Shown one piece after another: positions 44,947 through 54,521 of a stretch of DNA of 64,000 nt; within the stretch, counting starts at the first letter, position 1, and every line of letters begins with the position of its first letter. The stretch lies in contig NZ_SAIY01000004.1 in the NCBI RefSeq assembly GCF_010560025.1, forward strand, positions 310,001 through 374,000. The letters run 5' to 3'. Below the pieces are notes generated by a model. It searched no databases. It was not told where the DNA came from and worked only from the letters and a program-made list of their open reading frames with translations. Source of the stretch: Verrucosispora sioxanthis. GTDB taxonomy: Bacteria; Actinomycetota; Actinomycetes; Mycobacteriales; Micromonosporaceae. The position numbers and the translations under genes are program-made.

Positions 44947-45618
44947 TCAACCGCCCACCAGCAGGTGATCGCGTACCATGCACACGCCCTCGGCCGACCA
45001 CGCGATCCGTTCCGCCTGATCCCGCTCCCACCAGGACCGCACCACCCCGCTCAGGGTCACCGTGTCGCCGCGTACCTGGACGATCACCCGTTCCGTGCCG
45101 ATTCCCCGCATCAGAGCCCGTTGCACGTCACTGCGAATCCGGTCGACGTCGGCCGGCGCGGCGGGCCGCACCTCGACCAGGTTGGTGACGCCGCGTACGC
45201 CCCGCAGCCGGCGCAACTCCCGCTCGGCGGTCCGCCGCTGCCAACCGAACTCCACGGTGCCGCGTAGCATCAGCCACCCGTCGGAGACGGTGAGGTCCAG
45301 CCGCTCGGCCGGCACGAAACTGTGCCACTCCAGGGCCCGGCTGGCCGCGATCGCCAGGTCGCCGTCGGTGATGTCGACCGGACCGGTGGGTCGTACCTCG
45401 ATGTCGTCGGCGACCGCCCGCACCCCGCGTACCCGTTGGGCCCCGCGCACCGCCGCCCACCTGCGGGCGGCGCTGTCCACGCCGCCGGCCAGCGACACCA
45501 CTCCTTCGCGCACGCTCACCCCGATGTCGGTGGAGCGCACCTGCGCGTCCCAGGCGAGTTCGGCGAGCACGTCGCGCTGGATCTGGTCGTCACTGCGGGT
45601 AGCCGTCGCCGTGGTCAT
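44947..45618 (-). CDS. Triple BON domain protein
   Basis: The 223-residue protein consists of three tandem BON domains (about residues 10-76, 83-152 and 158-220), each with the pattern of VxVxxGxVxLxGxVxS: VSVREGVVSLAGGV, LTVSDGWLMLRGTV and VQVRGDTVTLSGVV. There is no signal peptide. BON domains bind phospholipids or other hydrophobic ligands and occur in osmotic-shock proteins such as OsmY. GGAGGG precedes ATG 45618. It follows the RR-HK-HtrA genes on the same strand but after a terminator, so it is a separate unit. Confidence 0.88.
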   Translation of the reverse strand: MTTATATRSDDQIQRDVLAELAWDAQVRSTDIGVSVREGVVSLAGGVDSAARRWAAVRGAQRVRGVRAVADDIEVRPTGPVDITDGDLAIAASRALEWHSFVPAERLDLTVSDGWLMLRGTVEFGWQRRTAERELRRLRGVRGVTNLVEVRPAAPADVDRIRSDVQRALMRGIGTERVIVQVRGDTVTLSGVVRSWWERDQAERIAWSAEGVCMVRDHLLVGG

Positions 45619-45722
45619 GACACCCTCCGGTTCCGCTGCGGCAGTCTCCGTCGCCGATGTTGCCGACCGGCAGGGTGAGGTTGGTTCACCCGGTCGGGGT
45701 GAACGGGCTCGAGATGGAGGAA

Positions 45723-45771
45723 GGGCGGCGGGTGCCATGGCCAACCCCCTTGGCCACGCCACCCGCCGCCC
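45723..45771 (-). terminator. Terminator of the htrA operon
   Basis: GGGCGGCGGGTG (45723-45734) pairs with CACCCGCCGCCC (45760-45771), with further inner pairing (TGGCCA/TGGCCA type). It begins 28 bp after the htrA stop. Confidence 0.8.
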
Positions 45772-45798
45772 CGGAGGGAGGAAGCAGGTCCTGTCTCG

Positions 45799-47349
45799 TT
45801 AGGACGCTTCGGCGAGCGTCACGGTTGCCGTCGCCTCGGCCCCATTTCGCTGGTACGTCACCTCGACCTGGTCACCGACCTTGCCGGCCTGAACGGCGGC
45901 CACCAGATCGCTGGAGTCGTTGATCACCTTGTCGCCGAACCGGGTGATGACGTCACCCTGTTGCAGCCCGGCCCGCTCGGCCGCGCTGCCCGGGTTCACC
46001 GCGCCGATCAGCGCGCCACCGTCGGGCGCCGCGTTCACGCTGACCCCCAGCGACGGGTGGCTGATCTTCTCGCCGCGCTGGAGCTTCTCCGCGACGTCCT
46101 TGGCCTTGTTGCTCGGGATGGCGAAGCCCACGCCGATGTTGCCGGTGTTGCCCTGCCCCGCGGTGGCGATCGCGGTGTTGATGCCGATCACCTCGCCCCG
46201 GGTGTTCACCAGTGCGCCACCCGAGTTGCCCGGGTTGATCGGCGCGTCGGTCTGCAACAGCCCGGAGATCGAGCTGACCGCCTGGCCGGGGAGCTGCTGC
46301 CCCCCGCCGGCCTGGATGGTGCGGTCCCGGGCGCTGAGGATCCCCGCGGTGACCGAGCCCTGCAGGCCGAGCGGACTGCCCAGGGCGAGCACCTGGTCGC
46401 CGACCTGCATCGCGTCGCTGTCGCCGAGGGTGGCCGGCTGGAGATCGGTCAACCCGTTCGCCTTCAGCACCGCGAGGTCGGTCTTCGGGTCGGTACCGAC
46501 AACCTCGGCCTGGGTGCTGGTGCCGTCGGCGAAGAAGACCCGGACCGTGTCGCCACCCCCGGCGATCACGTGGTTGTTGGTCAACACGTAGCCGTCGGCA
46601 CTGAGCACCACGCCGGAGCCCTCACCACTGCCGGTGCTGATGGACACCACGCTGTCCTGCACCGACGCGGCGATGCGCGGCAGGTCGGCGCCGTCGATCA
46701 CGGGTGCGGCGCTGTAGGTGCGGGTGATGCCGCCGCCGTCGCTGAGCGCCAGGGTGAGCGCCCCACCGGCGACGCCGCTGCCCAGCATCAGGGCGAACAC
46801 CGCCACGCCGGCTCCGGCAAGCTTGGCGATCTTGCCGAGGCGGGGGCCGCTGGACGGAGTGGGTGCCCACGGGGCCGGCTGCCCCGGGTACCCGCCCTGC
46901 GTTCCGGGCTGCCCCGGGTAACCACCCGGCGTGCCGCCGGCCTGCCCCGGATACCCGGACTGGGCGACGCCCGGGCCGGTCGGCTGGCCGCTCCAGGCCG
47001 GCTGGCCGGGATACCACGGGTTTGCGGGGTAGCGGGCGCCCGGCTGGTACGGATGCTGGTGCTGGTGGCCGCCGGTCGGCGCCCAACTGGGCTGACCGGA
47101 AACCGGCTGTGCCGCCGGGGTCGAGCCGGCGGCGGCCGGGGCCGGCCGGCTCGGTGCGGCGTCCGGTCCACCCGAGGACGGGTCGACGGCCCGGACCGGT
47201 ACGGTCGGCGCCTCGACCGTCGGGTCGGCGTCGGGACGGTCAGTGGACGGAGAGTCGGACCGCGCGTACTCGGCGCGGGACAGCTCGGGTTGCGACGGCT
47301 CGGCGTCGGTGGGGGCCGGCCGCCGCGGGTCGGGCTCGTACTCGGTCAT
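45799..47349 (-). CDS. HtrA/DegP-like serine protease with PDZ domain (PepD-like)
   Basis: The 516-residue protein has a long Pro/Gly/Gln-rich cytoplasmic region with YPGQP repeats (residues 100-160), one membrane helix (about 176-200), a trypsin-like domain with triad H260 ([10 protein letters not shown]), D291 (KTDLAVL) and S376 (PGNSGGA), and a C-terminal PDZ domain ([26 protein letters not shown]). It degrades or repairs misfolded proteins outside the membrane. ATG 47349 was chosen after GGGAGAAGG. It follows the histidine kinase gene by about 60 bp, as pepD follows mprAB in mycobacteria. Confidence 0.93.
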   Translation of the reverse strand: MTEYEPDPRRPAPTDAEPSQPELSRAEYARSDSPSTDRPDADPTVEAPTVPVRAVDPSSGGPDAAPSRPAPAAAGSTPAAQPVSGQPSWAPTGGHQHQHPYQPGARYPANPWYPGQPAWSGQPTGPGVAQSGYPGQAGGTPGGYPGQPGTQGGYPGQPAPWAPTPSSGPRLGKIAKLAGAGVAVFALMLGSGVAGGALTLALSDGGGITRTYSAAPVIDGADLPRIAASVQDSVVSISTGSGEGSGVVLSADGYVLTNNHVIAGGGDTVRVFFADGTSTQAEVVGTDPKTDLAVLKANGLTDLQPATLGDSDAMQVGDQVLALGSPLGLQGSVTAGILSARDRTIQAGGGQQLPGQAVSSISGLLQTDAPINPGNSGGALVNTRGEVIGINTAIATAGQGNTGNIGVGFAIPSNKAKDVAEKLQRGEKISHPSLGVSVNAAPDGGALIGAVNPGSAAERAGLQQGDVITRFGDKVINDSSDLVAAVQAGKVGDQVEVTYQRNGAEATATVTLAEAS

Positions 47350-47411
47350 GCCCCTACCTTCTCCCATCGCTCTGCGTCCCGCCTTGGGCGGAACTGAGGA
47401 TTGGCTGAAAA

Positions 47412-48965
47412 TCACTGATCGTCGATGTCGGTGGCCGGTGCGAGCGGCAGCCGTACCCGGAAGGTGGCACCACCACCCGGCGTCTCGCTCACCTCCACCG
47501 TGCCCTGGTGCACGGTCACCAGCGCGGCGACGATGGCCAGGCCGAGACCGGTGCCGGTGTTGCCGTCGGTCCGCCGGGTACGCGAGGCGTCCACCCGGTA
47601 GAAGCGCTCGAAGACCCGCTCCGCCTGCTCGGCGGTGAGCCCCGGCCCGGTGTCAACCACCTCGATCACCGCCAGGTTGCCGGGCTCGGCGCGCAGCCGC
47701 AACGTCACCGCCGCACCGGGCGGGGTGTGCCGCAGCGCGTTCGTCATCAGGTTGCCGATCACCTGCCGCAACCGGGCGTCGTCGCCGCGTACGACGAGCG
47801 GCCCGGAGCCCGGCTCGATCTCCAGCTCGATGCGCCGGTCCGGTGCCGTCGCGCGGGCCGCCGCCACCGCGTCCGCGGCCAGTACCGGCAGCTCCACCGG
47901 GGCGAGCGAGAGCGGTCGTTCGCGATCCAGCCGGGCCAGCAGCAGCAGGTCCTCCACCAGCAGTCCCATCCGGGCCGCCTCGTCCTCGATACGGCGCAGC
48001 AGGTCGGAGGTCTGCTCCGGGGCGCGGGCGGCACCCTGGCGGTACAGCTCGGCGAAGCCCCGGATCGTGGTCAGCGGGGTACGCAGTTCGTGCGAGGCGT
48101 CCGCCACGAACTGCCGCATCCGTTCCTCGGAGCGGCGGGCCCGGGCCTCGGAGATGCGGGCCCCCTCGGCGGCCTCCCGGGCCGCGGACTCCGACGCCGC
48201 CCGGGCGGTGAAGGCCATCTCGATCTGACTGAGCATCGCGTTCAGGGCCCGGGACAACCGGCCCAGTTCCGAGGTCGGGCAGGGTTGGCCGTCCTCCGGG
48301 TCGGGGACCCGGCGACTGAGATCACCACCGGCGATGGCGGCGGCGGTGCGTTCGATCTCCACGAGCGGCTTGAGGCTGGTCCGGACGATCGCCGCGCCGA
48401 CCGAGGCGAGCAGCACCAGCACCGCCCCACCGACCAGCAGGTCGATCCAGATGAGCCGCTTCACCGCCTGCTCCACGTCGGTGAGGTGCTGCCCGATCGC
48501 AGCCCACTGCCCGTTGGGTAGCTCGGTGTAGAGCATCCGCCAGCGCACGTCGGTGCCTCGCGCCCGGGTATCGAACGGTTTCCCGGCCAGTTGCTGGAAG
48601 CCGGCGGCGTCCTCGGGCCAGTGCGGCAGGTCGGCAGCGTCGAACCGGCGTTCGTCGAACCCGTAGTCTTTGACCAGCCCGGTGCTGCGGCTGGTCACCA
48701 CCACCACGTAGTCGGTGGGGATGACCGAGTCGGGCGGGATGTAGACCTCCGCCCAGGGCTTGCCGGCCAGATCGCTCTCGATGGTTTCGACCGCGCTTGT
48801 CAGCTCCTCGTCCACCTGGTCAACCAGGTAGCTACGAAGAAAGATCGTGGTCAGTGAGGCGATCACCAGCAACGCGGCGGCGACCAGGGTCAGCACGGCC
48901 GCGACCAGCTTGACCCGCAGCGGTACCGCGCGGAGTCGGGTCTTGCCCTGCTGTACCGCGTTCAC
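47412..48965 (-). CDS. HAMP-domain sensor histidine kinase (MprB-like)
   Basis: The 517-residue protein has two membrane helices (about residues 19-43 and 171-194) enclosing an extracellular sensor of about 125 residues, a HAMP linker, the HisKA phosphoacceptor H292 in [12 protein letters not shown], and an HATPase domain with [18 protein letters not shown] and GTGLGLAIV. The GTG at 48965 overlaps the response-regulator stop as GTGA. Order RR-HK-HtrA matches the mycobacterial MprAB-PepD envelope-stress module. Confidence 0.94.
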   Translation of the reverse strand: MNAVQQGKTRLRAVPLRVKLVAAVLTLVAAALLVIASLTTIFLRSYLVDQVDEELTSAVETIESDLAGKPWAEVYIPPDSVIPTDYVVVVTSRSTGLVKDYGFDERRFDAADLPHWPEDAAGFQQLAGKPFDTRARGTDVRWRMLYTELPNGQWAAIGQHLTDVEQAVKRLIWIDLLVGGAVLVLLASVGAAIVRTSLKPLVEIERTAAAIAGGDLSRRVPDPEDGQPCPTSELGRLSRALNAMLSQIEMAFTARAASESAAREAAEGARISEARARRSEERMRQFVADASHELRTPLTTIRGFAELYRQGAARAPEQTSDLLRRIEDEAARMGLLVEDLLLLARLDRERPLSLAPVELPVLAADAVAAARATAPDRRIELEIEPGSGPLVVRGDDARLRQVIGNLMTNALRHTPPGAAVTLRLRAEPGNLAVIEVVDTGPGLTAEQAERVFERFYRVDASRTRRTDGNTGTGLGLAIVAALVTVHQGTVEVSETPGGGATFRVRLPLAPATDIDDQ

Positions 48966-49663
48966 GCCGCCGGCTTGCGCAGGACGTACCCGACGCCGCG
49001 CAGGGTGTGGATCAGCCGGGGATCGGTCGTGTCGACCTTGCGGCGCAGGTACGAGATGTACGACTCGACGATGTTGTCGTCGCCCCGGAAGTCGTAGTTC
49101 CACACGTGGTCGAGGATCTGCGCCTTGGACAGCACCCGGTTGGCGTTGAGCATCAGGTAGCGCAGCAGCTTGAACTCGGTCGGCGACAGCTGCACCCGCT
49201 GACCGGCCCGGTACACCTCGTGGGTCTCCTCGTCCAACTCCAAATCGGCGAAGGTGAGCCGGGGGGGTGCCTGCTCGCCGGTGCTGGTGCGGCGCAGCAC
49301 CGCCCGGATCCGGGCGGTCAGTTCCTCCAGGCTGAACGGCTTGGTCACGTAGTCGTCGCCGCCCAGGGTGAGCCCACGGATCTTGTCGTCGGTGGCGTCG
49401 CGGGCGGTGAGGAAGACCACCGGCGTACGGGTGCCGCCCTCGCGCATCATCCGGATCACCTCGAACCCGTCGAGGTCCGGCAGCATCACGTCGAGCACCA
49501 CCAGGTCGGGGCGATGATCCCGGGCCGCGCTCAGCGCGGCGCTGCCGCTGGTGGCGGTGGCCACGTCGAATCCCGCGAAGCGCAGGCTCGCGGAGAGCAG
49601 TTCGAGGATGTTGGGATCGTCCTCGACGACGAGCAGTCGCGCCTCGGTCTGGGTAGCGGCCAT
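48962..49663 (-). CDS. OmpR-family response regulator (MprA-like)
   Basis: The 233-residue protein has a receiver domain with acidic pair VVEDD, phosphoacceptor D58 (LVVLDVMLPD), LTARD and KPFSLEEL, and a winged-helix DNA-binding domain (LSPTEFKLLRYLMLN, VESYISYLRRKVD, IHTLRGVGYVLR). ATG 49663 was used; the in-frame ATGs at 49672 and 49675 are alternatives. It is the first gene of a three-gene unit with the sensor kinase and HtrA. Confidence 0.94.
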   Translation of the reverse strand: MAATQTEARLLVVEDDPNILELLSASLRFAGFDVATATSGSAALSAARDHRPDLVVLDVMLPDLDGFEVIRMMREGGTRTPVVFLTARDATDDKIRGLTLGGDDYVTKPFSLEELTARIRAVLRRTSTGEQAPPRLTFADLELDEETHEVYRAGQRVQLSPTEFKLLRYLMLNANRVLSKAQILDHVWNYDFRGDDNIVESYISYLRRKVDTTDPRLIHTLRGVGYVLRKPAA

Positions 49664-49779
49664 GCCGCCCATCATCCGCGCAGACACTGCGCCTCCGCTG
49701 GGCGGATCCTGGAAAAACCCTGTGAGCGGCGGTTGTCGGAGCTGCTTCAGCCACCGGGCCCGTCGCCGGGCACCGACGG

Positions 49780-50784
49780 TCAGGCGGCCAGCGGCAGCTC
49801 CCATTCCGGCTGCCCGGCGGGTGAGCCAGCCGCCGCACCGGCCGGCGACGTGACGGCCGGAGACCGGGTCGGCACCGGTAGCACGGTCGCCGTGGGCCGT
49901 CCCGGCGCACGGACCGGCTGTTCGGGCGCGGGCCCGGCGACCACCGGAGCGGTCAGCGCCACCGACGCCGACGGTACGAGGTGCACGGCCGATTCGGCGA
50001 CCCGGGCCAGTGCCCGCCGGTCGGCGGACCGTCCCGGGTGCAGGGGGGCGGCGATGTCGACGCAGACCGTCAGCTTCCGCACCGCGAGCATCCGCCGCAC
50101 CGAGCGCAGCAGGGTCTCGTCGCCGACGAAGGCCGGGGCCGTGGTGGTCTCGCCGGTCACTCCGCACCGGTAGCCGATCCGCAGTGGCACGACGGGCGCC
50201 CCGGCGTCGATCGCGGCCTGGAACATCGCCGGCCGGAAACCCGTCGGCGGACGGCAGGACGCCGCGCCGCCGCACCAGGTGGTGCCCTCCGGGAAGACCG
50301 CGACCGAGCGGCCCGACCGCAGCGCCGAGGCGACCCGGCCCACCGTGGCGGGCAACCCGCGAGGCCGGGAGCGATCCACGAACACAGTCCCGGCCGCGCG
50401 GGCGAGCAGCCCGATCAGTGGCCACCGGCGCACCTCCTGCTTGGCCACCAGCCGGGCCGGCGCGACCGCGAGCAGCGCCAGGACGTCCCACCAGGAGACG
50501 TGGTTGGCGACCAGCAGGACCCGCCGGCGGGGCAGCCGACCGCGCACTTCGAGGCGTACTCCGCAGGCGCGGGCCGTGGTGCGGGCCCAGCCGCGTAGCG
50601 CGGCCTGACGCTCCCGGGTCGGTAGCGCCGGAAGCAGGGCCGCCAGCCCGATGCCGAGCCCGAGCATGCCGAGCAGGCCGGCGGCACGGCCCAGTTGCCG
50701 GAACACCGGGATGGCGGGTGCCTCGCCCGGGCCGGGCAGACAGGCCGGACCACAGCCGGAGCTGGGCCGCCACAGCGGGCTCAC
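49780..50784 (-). CDS. Lysophospholipid acyltransferase, OlsA/PlsC-like
   Basis: The 334-residue protein has an N-terminal hydrophobic helix (LLGMLGLGIGLAALLPAL), the NHVSWWD box (HxxxxD), the FPEGTTW box, and a C-terminal Pro/Ala-rich tail of about 70 residues that is not part of the fold. The GTG at 50784 overlaps the stop of the upstream acetyltransferase-fold gene as GTGA. Such a pair, with an OlsB-like N-acyltransferase, makes ornithine lipid in other bacteria: OlsB acylates ornithine and OlsA acylates the 3-hydroxyl. Other N-acyl amino-acid lipids are possible. Confidence 0.85.
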   Translation of the reverse strand: MSPLWRPSSGCGPACLPGPGEAPAIPVFRQLGRAAGLLGMLGLGIGLAALLPALPTRERQAALRGWARTTARACGVRLEVRGRLPRRRVLLVANHVSWWDVLALLAVAPARLVAKQEVRRWPLIGLLARAAGTVFVDRSRPRGLPATVGRVASALRSGRSVAVFPEGTTWCGGAASCRPPTGFRPAMFQAAIDAGAPVVPLRIGYRCGVTGETTTAPAFVGDETLLRSVRRMLAVRKLTVCVDIAAPLHPGRSADRRALARVAESAVHLVPSASVALTAPVVAGPAPEQPVRAPGRPTATVLPVPTRSPAVTSPAGAAAGSPAGQPEWELPLAA

Positions 50785-51545
50785 GGTTGCCCGCCGAGGA
50801 AGTGCCGCAGGTAACGCGGGTTGATCCGGTCCATCGAGAGCAGCACGTAGAAGTCGGCCACCCCGAAGTCCGGGTCGTACGCCGGTTCGCCACAGACCTG
50901 CGCGCCGAGCCGCAGGTAGCCGCGCAGCAGCGGCGGGACCAACCGGGCCGATCCGGCGATCGTCTCGGTCGGCACACCCGGTTCGGCGAACCAGGGCCGC
51001 AGCGGCCGGACCCGCAACGGCTCCGGTGCCAGGTGCTTCGCCCGGGCCTGGGCCCAGACCTCGGCGGCGGCGAGACCACCGTCGGCCACCGGCACGGAGG
51101 CACACCCGCCGAGCCAGCGCAGCCCTCGCAGGTGCAGGTAGCGGGCGATGCCCGCCCACATCAGGTTGATCACCGCCCCGCTGCGGTGCGCGGGGTGCAC
51201 GCAGGACCGGCCGGCCTCGACCAGTTGGGTCCGCAACGGGTCGAGCGCGCTCAGGTCGAACTCGCCCGCCGCGTATCGGCGGCTGGTCCGCCCCGGCGGA
51301 AGCAGCCGGTACGTGCCGACCACCTCGCCGCTGCTCTCCTGGCGCACCACCAGGTGGTCGCAGTACGGGTCGAAGATGTCGCGGTCGAGGCCCGCCGTGT
51401 CGGTGGACACGGTGGCGCCCAACTCGCCGGCGAACACCTGATGACGCAGGCGTTGCGCGGCCTCGACCTGGCTGGGGTTGTCGGCGATCGAGAGGGTGTA
51501 GCCGCTGGTCGTCAGTGCGACGTCCACGGCTGGCAGAACGGCCAT
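50781..51545 (-). CDS. OlsB-like N-acyltransferase (GNAT fold)
   Basis: The 254-residue protein belongs to the acetyltransferase group that includes ornithine-acyl-ACP N-acyltransferase: QRLRHQVFAGELGA, DIFDPYCDHLVVRQ, VVGTYRLLPP, LVEAGRSCVHPAHRSGAVI and LGGCASVP. These stretches match hemolysin/OlsB-type proteins rather than small-molecule GNATs. It is followed by the PlsC-like gene with a 4-bp overlap. The presumed reaction is transfer of a 3-hydroxyacyl chain from ACP to an amino acid. It is divergent from the hotdog-like gene. Confidence 0.83.
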   Translation of the reverse strand: MAVLPAVDVALTTSGYTLSIADNPSQVEAAQRLRHQVFAGELGATVSTDTAGLDRDIFDPYCDHLVVRQESSGEVVGTYRLLPPGRTSRRYAAGEFDLSALDPLRTQLVEAGRSCVHPAHRSGAVINLMWAGIARYLHLRGLRWLGGCASVPVADGGLAAAEVWAQARAKHLAPEPLRVRPLRPWFAEPGVPTETIAGSARLVPPLLRGYLRLGAQVCGEPAYDPDFGVADFYVLLSMDRINPRYLRHFLGGQP

Positions 51546-51707
51546 GCCCTCTGTGTAGCGCCCGGTCGGTTGCCGGCCATGGTGACCAGCGGTGTCGATC
51601 CGGTGAACGCCGGTCGGCGACCGGTGGCCGACCCGCCGCGCCGGGCCTCGGCGACGACGTGCGAGGCTGCCGGTGTCGGCGACGAGGCCGGGCGGGCGGA
51701 GGGCTTG

Positions 51708-52354
51708 ATGATCATCGAGGGTCGCTTCAACGGACCACCGGGCTCGGGCAACGGCGGCTGGAGCGCCGGGGTCTTCGCCACCGCGTACAGCGGGCACGGT
51801 CCGGTCGAGGTGACCCTGCGCCGACCGCCGCCGCTGGACACCCCGCTGACCCTTGTCGACGCACAGGTGCGCGACCCGGCCGGCGAGGTCATCGCGCAAC
51901 TGCGCCCGGCGGGCGACCTCGGCGAGGCCGTCCCCCGGTGGACCTGGCGTCCGCCCGGGCCGCGTCGGCGGCGTACCCGGGGCTGGTGGAGCACCCGTTC
52001 CCCGGCTGCTACGTCTGTGGTCCGCAGCGCACCGACGGTCTGCGGATCTTTCCGGGTCGGCTGCCGGACGGTCGGACGGCCGCGCCGGTTCGGGCACCCC
52101 GGCAGGTCGTCCCCGCCACGGTCTGGGCCGCCCTGGACTGCCCCGGCGGCTGGGCGGTGATCGGTGCCGGCCGGCCGTACGTGCTGGGCCGGATCGCGGC
52201 CCGGATCGAGGCGCTGCCCCGCCCCGACGACGAGTGCGTGGTGACCGGTGCGGTGATCGGCACCGAGGGCCGCAAGGCGTTCGTGCACACCAGCCTGTAC
52301 GCCCCGGACGGCCACCCGCTCGGTCACGCCCGGGCGACCTGGATCGCCGTGTAG
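51708..52354 (+). pseudogene. Hotdog/thioesterase-like protein with CxxCG motif, one frameshift
   Basis: The first frame gives MIIEGRFNGPPGSGNGGW, AGVFATAYSG and VEVTLRRPPPLDTPL; the second gives ASARAASAAYPGLVEHPFPGCYVCGP and LRIFPGRLPDGR, then VWAALDCPGGWAV and ARIEALP. Both halves belong to actinobacterial proteins of the thioesterase fold with a conserved CYVCGP zinc-like motif. Adding one C to the CCCCC at 51932-51936 joins them into 215 residues. Function and substrate are unknown. The lesion is a homopolymer shortfall like those elsewhere in this window. Confidence 0.75.
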
Positions 52355-52502
52355 ACACGGTGGTCGATCGGCTCGTACCTGGGGATGAGACGTCTCCTGC
52401 CTGAGACGGACCACGATTTCCCGAACGAGCCCGATTGAATTACTTGACCATTAACGTCACGCTGTGCAACGGCGCACCCCGGCGCCACACGGGAGGAGAA
52501 CG

Positions 52503-53438
52503 ATGACCGACGGGCGACCAAGCCCCACCAACGACGCCCAGATCGTGGTTTCCGGTCTGACCAAGCGGTACCGCAACGTGGTCGCGGTCAACAACCTGTC
52601 GTTCACGGTCGAACCGGGTCGGGTCACCGGCTTCCTCGGCCCGAATGGTGCGGGTAAGACCACCACCCTGCGGATGCTGCTGAACCTGGTCACCCCGACC
52701 GCCGGCACGGCCACCATCGGCGGTCGGCGCTACCCCGACCTGGCCGACCCGCTGCGGCACGTCGGCGCGGTCCTGGAGGCGTCCAGCGCGCACAAGGGGC
52801 GCACCGGCATCAACCACCTGCGAGTGATCTGCGCGGCCGCCGGGCTGCCGCGGGAGCGGGCCGACCAGGCGTTGGAGCTGGTCGGGCTGACCCCTGCGGC
52901 CAAGCGCAAGTTCAAGGGTTACTCGTTGGGCATGAAGCAGCGGCTCGGCATCGCCGCGGCGATGCTCGGCGACCCCCGGGTGCTGATCCTCGACGAGCCG
53001 GCCAACGGCCTGGACCCGGAGGGCATCCGGTGGATGCGCGGGTTCCTCAAGGGCCTGGCCGCCGAGGGCCGCACCGTGCTCGTCTCCAGCCACCTGCTCT
53101 CCGAGATGCAGTTGCTGGCCGACGACGTGGTGATCATCGCGGCCGGACAGCTGGTCCGGCAGGGTCCGGTGGAGCAGGTGATCGGGTCGATGGCGCAGGG
53201 CGTCCGGGTGCGGGTCCGCACCCCACAGGCCGACGCGCTGACCGCCGCGCTGAAGGGCGGGCCGGCCACGGTGGAGAACGACGGACAGGGTGCCCTGCTG
53301 ATCGGCGGGGTCGACGCGCCGACGGTGGGTCGGACGGCTCTGACTGCCGGGGTGGAACTGCACGAGCTGACCACTGAACGACCCGACCTGGAACGCGTGT
53401 TCCTGGAACTGACGGCCGGAAAGGCGGGCATCCGATGA
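52503..53438 (+). CDS. ABC transporter ATP-binding protein
   Basis: The 311-residue ATPase has Walker A GPNGAGKTTT, signature YSLGMKQRLG (LSGG variant), Walker B VLILDEPANGLDPEG and the switch His in VSSHLLSEM. It resembles drug or peptide exporters of the BcrA/NatA type. GGGAGGAGAACG precedes ATG 52503. The permease overlaps as ATGA. About 60 bp upstream is an AT-rich promoter-like stretch (TTGACC at 52444). The exported substrate is unknown. Confidence 0.93.
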   Translation: MTDGRPSPTNDAQIVVSGLTKRYRNVVAVNNLSFTVEPGRVTGFLGPNGAGKTTTLRMLLNLVTPTAGTATIGGRRYPDLADPLRHVGAVLEASSAHKGRTGINHLRVICAAAGLPRERADQALELVGLTPAAKRKFKGYSLGMKQRLGIAAAMLGDPRVLILDEPANGLDPEGIRWMRGFLKGLAAEGRTVLVSSHLLSEMQLLADDVVIIAAGQLVRQGPVEQVIGSMAQGVRVRVRTPQADALTAALKGGPATVENDGQGALLIGGVDAPTVGRTALTAGVELHELTTERPDLERVFLELTAGKAGIR

Positions 53439-54250
53439 GCAACCTTGTCCGCTCCGAACTACTCAAGATCCGTACGACCAGCACCTGGTGGTGGTTGGCC
53501 ATCGGGGCGTTCCTGTCGATCGCCCTGGCCTTCGCCTTCAACGCGTGGCTGGCCACCGAGACGCTCAGCGGCGGTGGCGAGGAGTTCGGCTACACCGGCG
53601 ACGCCGCCTCCGCACCGGCCCAGGCGGCGAACCTCTACACCTCGGGGCAGTACCTGGGGCTGATGTTCGTGATGCTCATCGGCATCCTCATGGTCACCAA
53701 CGAGTTCTTCCACCAGACCGCGACCACGACGTTCCTGGCCACCCCGCGACGCACCTCGGTGATCGTCAGCAAGCTCGTCGCGGCCAGCCTGCTCGGCTTC
53801 GCGTTCTGGCTGGTGACCACGATCATCGATCTCGCCGCCGGTGCGACGTTCCTGTCCCTCAACGACTACGGCACCCAGCTCGGCGAGTGGGAGGTCCAGC
53901 GGGCCCTGCTGCTCAACCTGATGGCGTACGCGATCTGGACGGTGCTCGGCGTGGGCATCGGCACGCTGATCACCAACCAGTTGGGCGCGGTGATCACCGC
54001 CTCGGTGCTCTACCTGATCGGCACCCAGGTGGTGGGGCTGCTCTTCCTGCTGTTGGCCAACTTGCTGGACAACATGGCCGTGATCAAGTGGCAGGTGCTC
54101 TGGCCGGCCGCCGCCTCCCAGGTCATGATCACGCCGGGCGAGAACGAGATGTTGCCGGTGTGGTGGGTCGGCGCACTCGTACTGGTGGGCTACGCCGTGG
54201 TCAGCGGCGTGGCCGGGATCCTCATCACCCGGCGCCGCGACATCTCCTGA
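53435..54250 (+). CDS. ABC-2 type transporter permease
   Basis: The 271-residue protein has six hydrophobic helices (about residues 20-40, 66-86, 110-135, 150-175, 182-210 and 242-262). It shows the ABC-2 pattern of an N-terminal SELLKIRTTSTWWW and VTNEFFHQTATTTFLATPRR, typical of BcrB/NatB-like permeases. Its start overlaps the ATPase stop by 4 bp. Together they would form a dimer of ATPase and permease in the membrane. Confidence 0.9.
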   Translation: MSNLVRSELLKIRTTSTWWWLAIGAFLSIALAFAFNAWLATETLSGGGEEFGYTGDAASAPAQAANLYTSGQYLGLMFVMLIGILMVTNEFFHQTATTTFLATPRRTSVIVSKLVAASLLGFAFWLVTTIIDLAAGATFLSLNDYGTQLGEWEVQRALLLNLMAYAIWTVLGVGIGTLITNQLGAVITASVLYLIGTQVVGLLFLLLANLLDNMAVIKWQVLWPAAASQVMITPGENEMLPVWWVGALVLVGYAVVSGVAGILITRRRDIS

Positions 54251-54280
54251 CACCCGGGCGGCCGACCCGGTCGCCCCGTC

Positions 54281-54329
54281 CCGACGGGTCCGGTGCACCG
54301 GTGGACAGCCGGCGCACCGGGCCCGTCGG
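54281..54329 (+). terminator. Terminator after the ABC transporter
   Basis: CCGACGGGTCCGGTGC (54281-54296) pairs with GCACCGGGCCCGTCGG (54314-54329) with one G-T wobble. It lies 30 bp after the permease stop. Confidence 0.8.
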
Positions 54330-54425
54330 CCTTAGCAGCGATCAAGGGAATACGCAGCGCTAACCGAACTTCTGGCATCTTCTGTGAATCCGACCACGGG
54401 ACGGAGGCGGAAATGCCCCGGAGTC

Positions 54426-54444
54426 GGCTACGGCGTAGCCTGGA
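54426..54444 (+). promoter_or_regulatory. Candidate kgd promoter with small inverted repeat
   Basis: GGCTACGGCGTAGCC is a perfect inverted repeat whose right half contains TAGCCT, a possible -10 hexamer. The kgd GTG is about 80 bp downstream, after AAAGAGG. Position is approximate and function unproven. Confidence 0.3.
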
Positions 54445-54521
54445 ACCGTCCTGTGCGCCCGTCCCGGCGCATCGGGCACCGCGTGACACACAAACCCGCG
54501 TGAAAGAGGCGATTACCGGCC

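Noticed and set aside
50010..52160. Very long plus-strand ORF across the OlsA/OlsB-like genes
   Set aside because: Only its last part (from 51708) is real coding sequence; the rest is antisense to the acyltransferase genes.
52387..52396. GAGACGTCTC palindrome upstream of the ABC transporter
   Set aside because: Too short and near other GAGAC repeats by chance; no regulator context.
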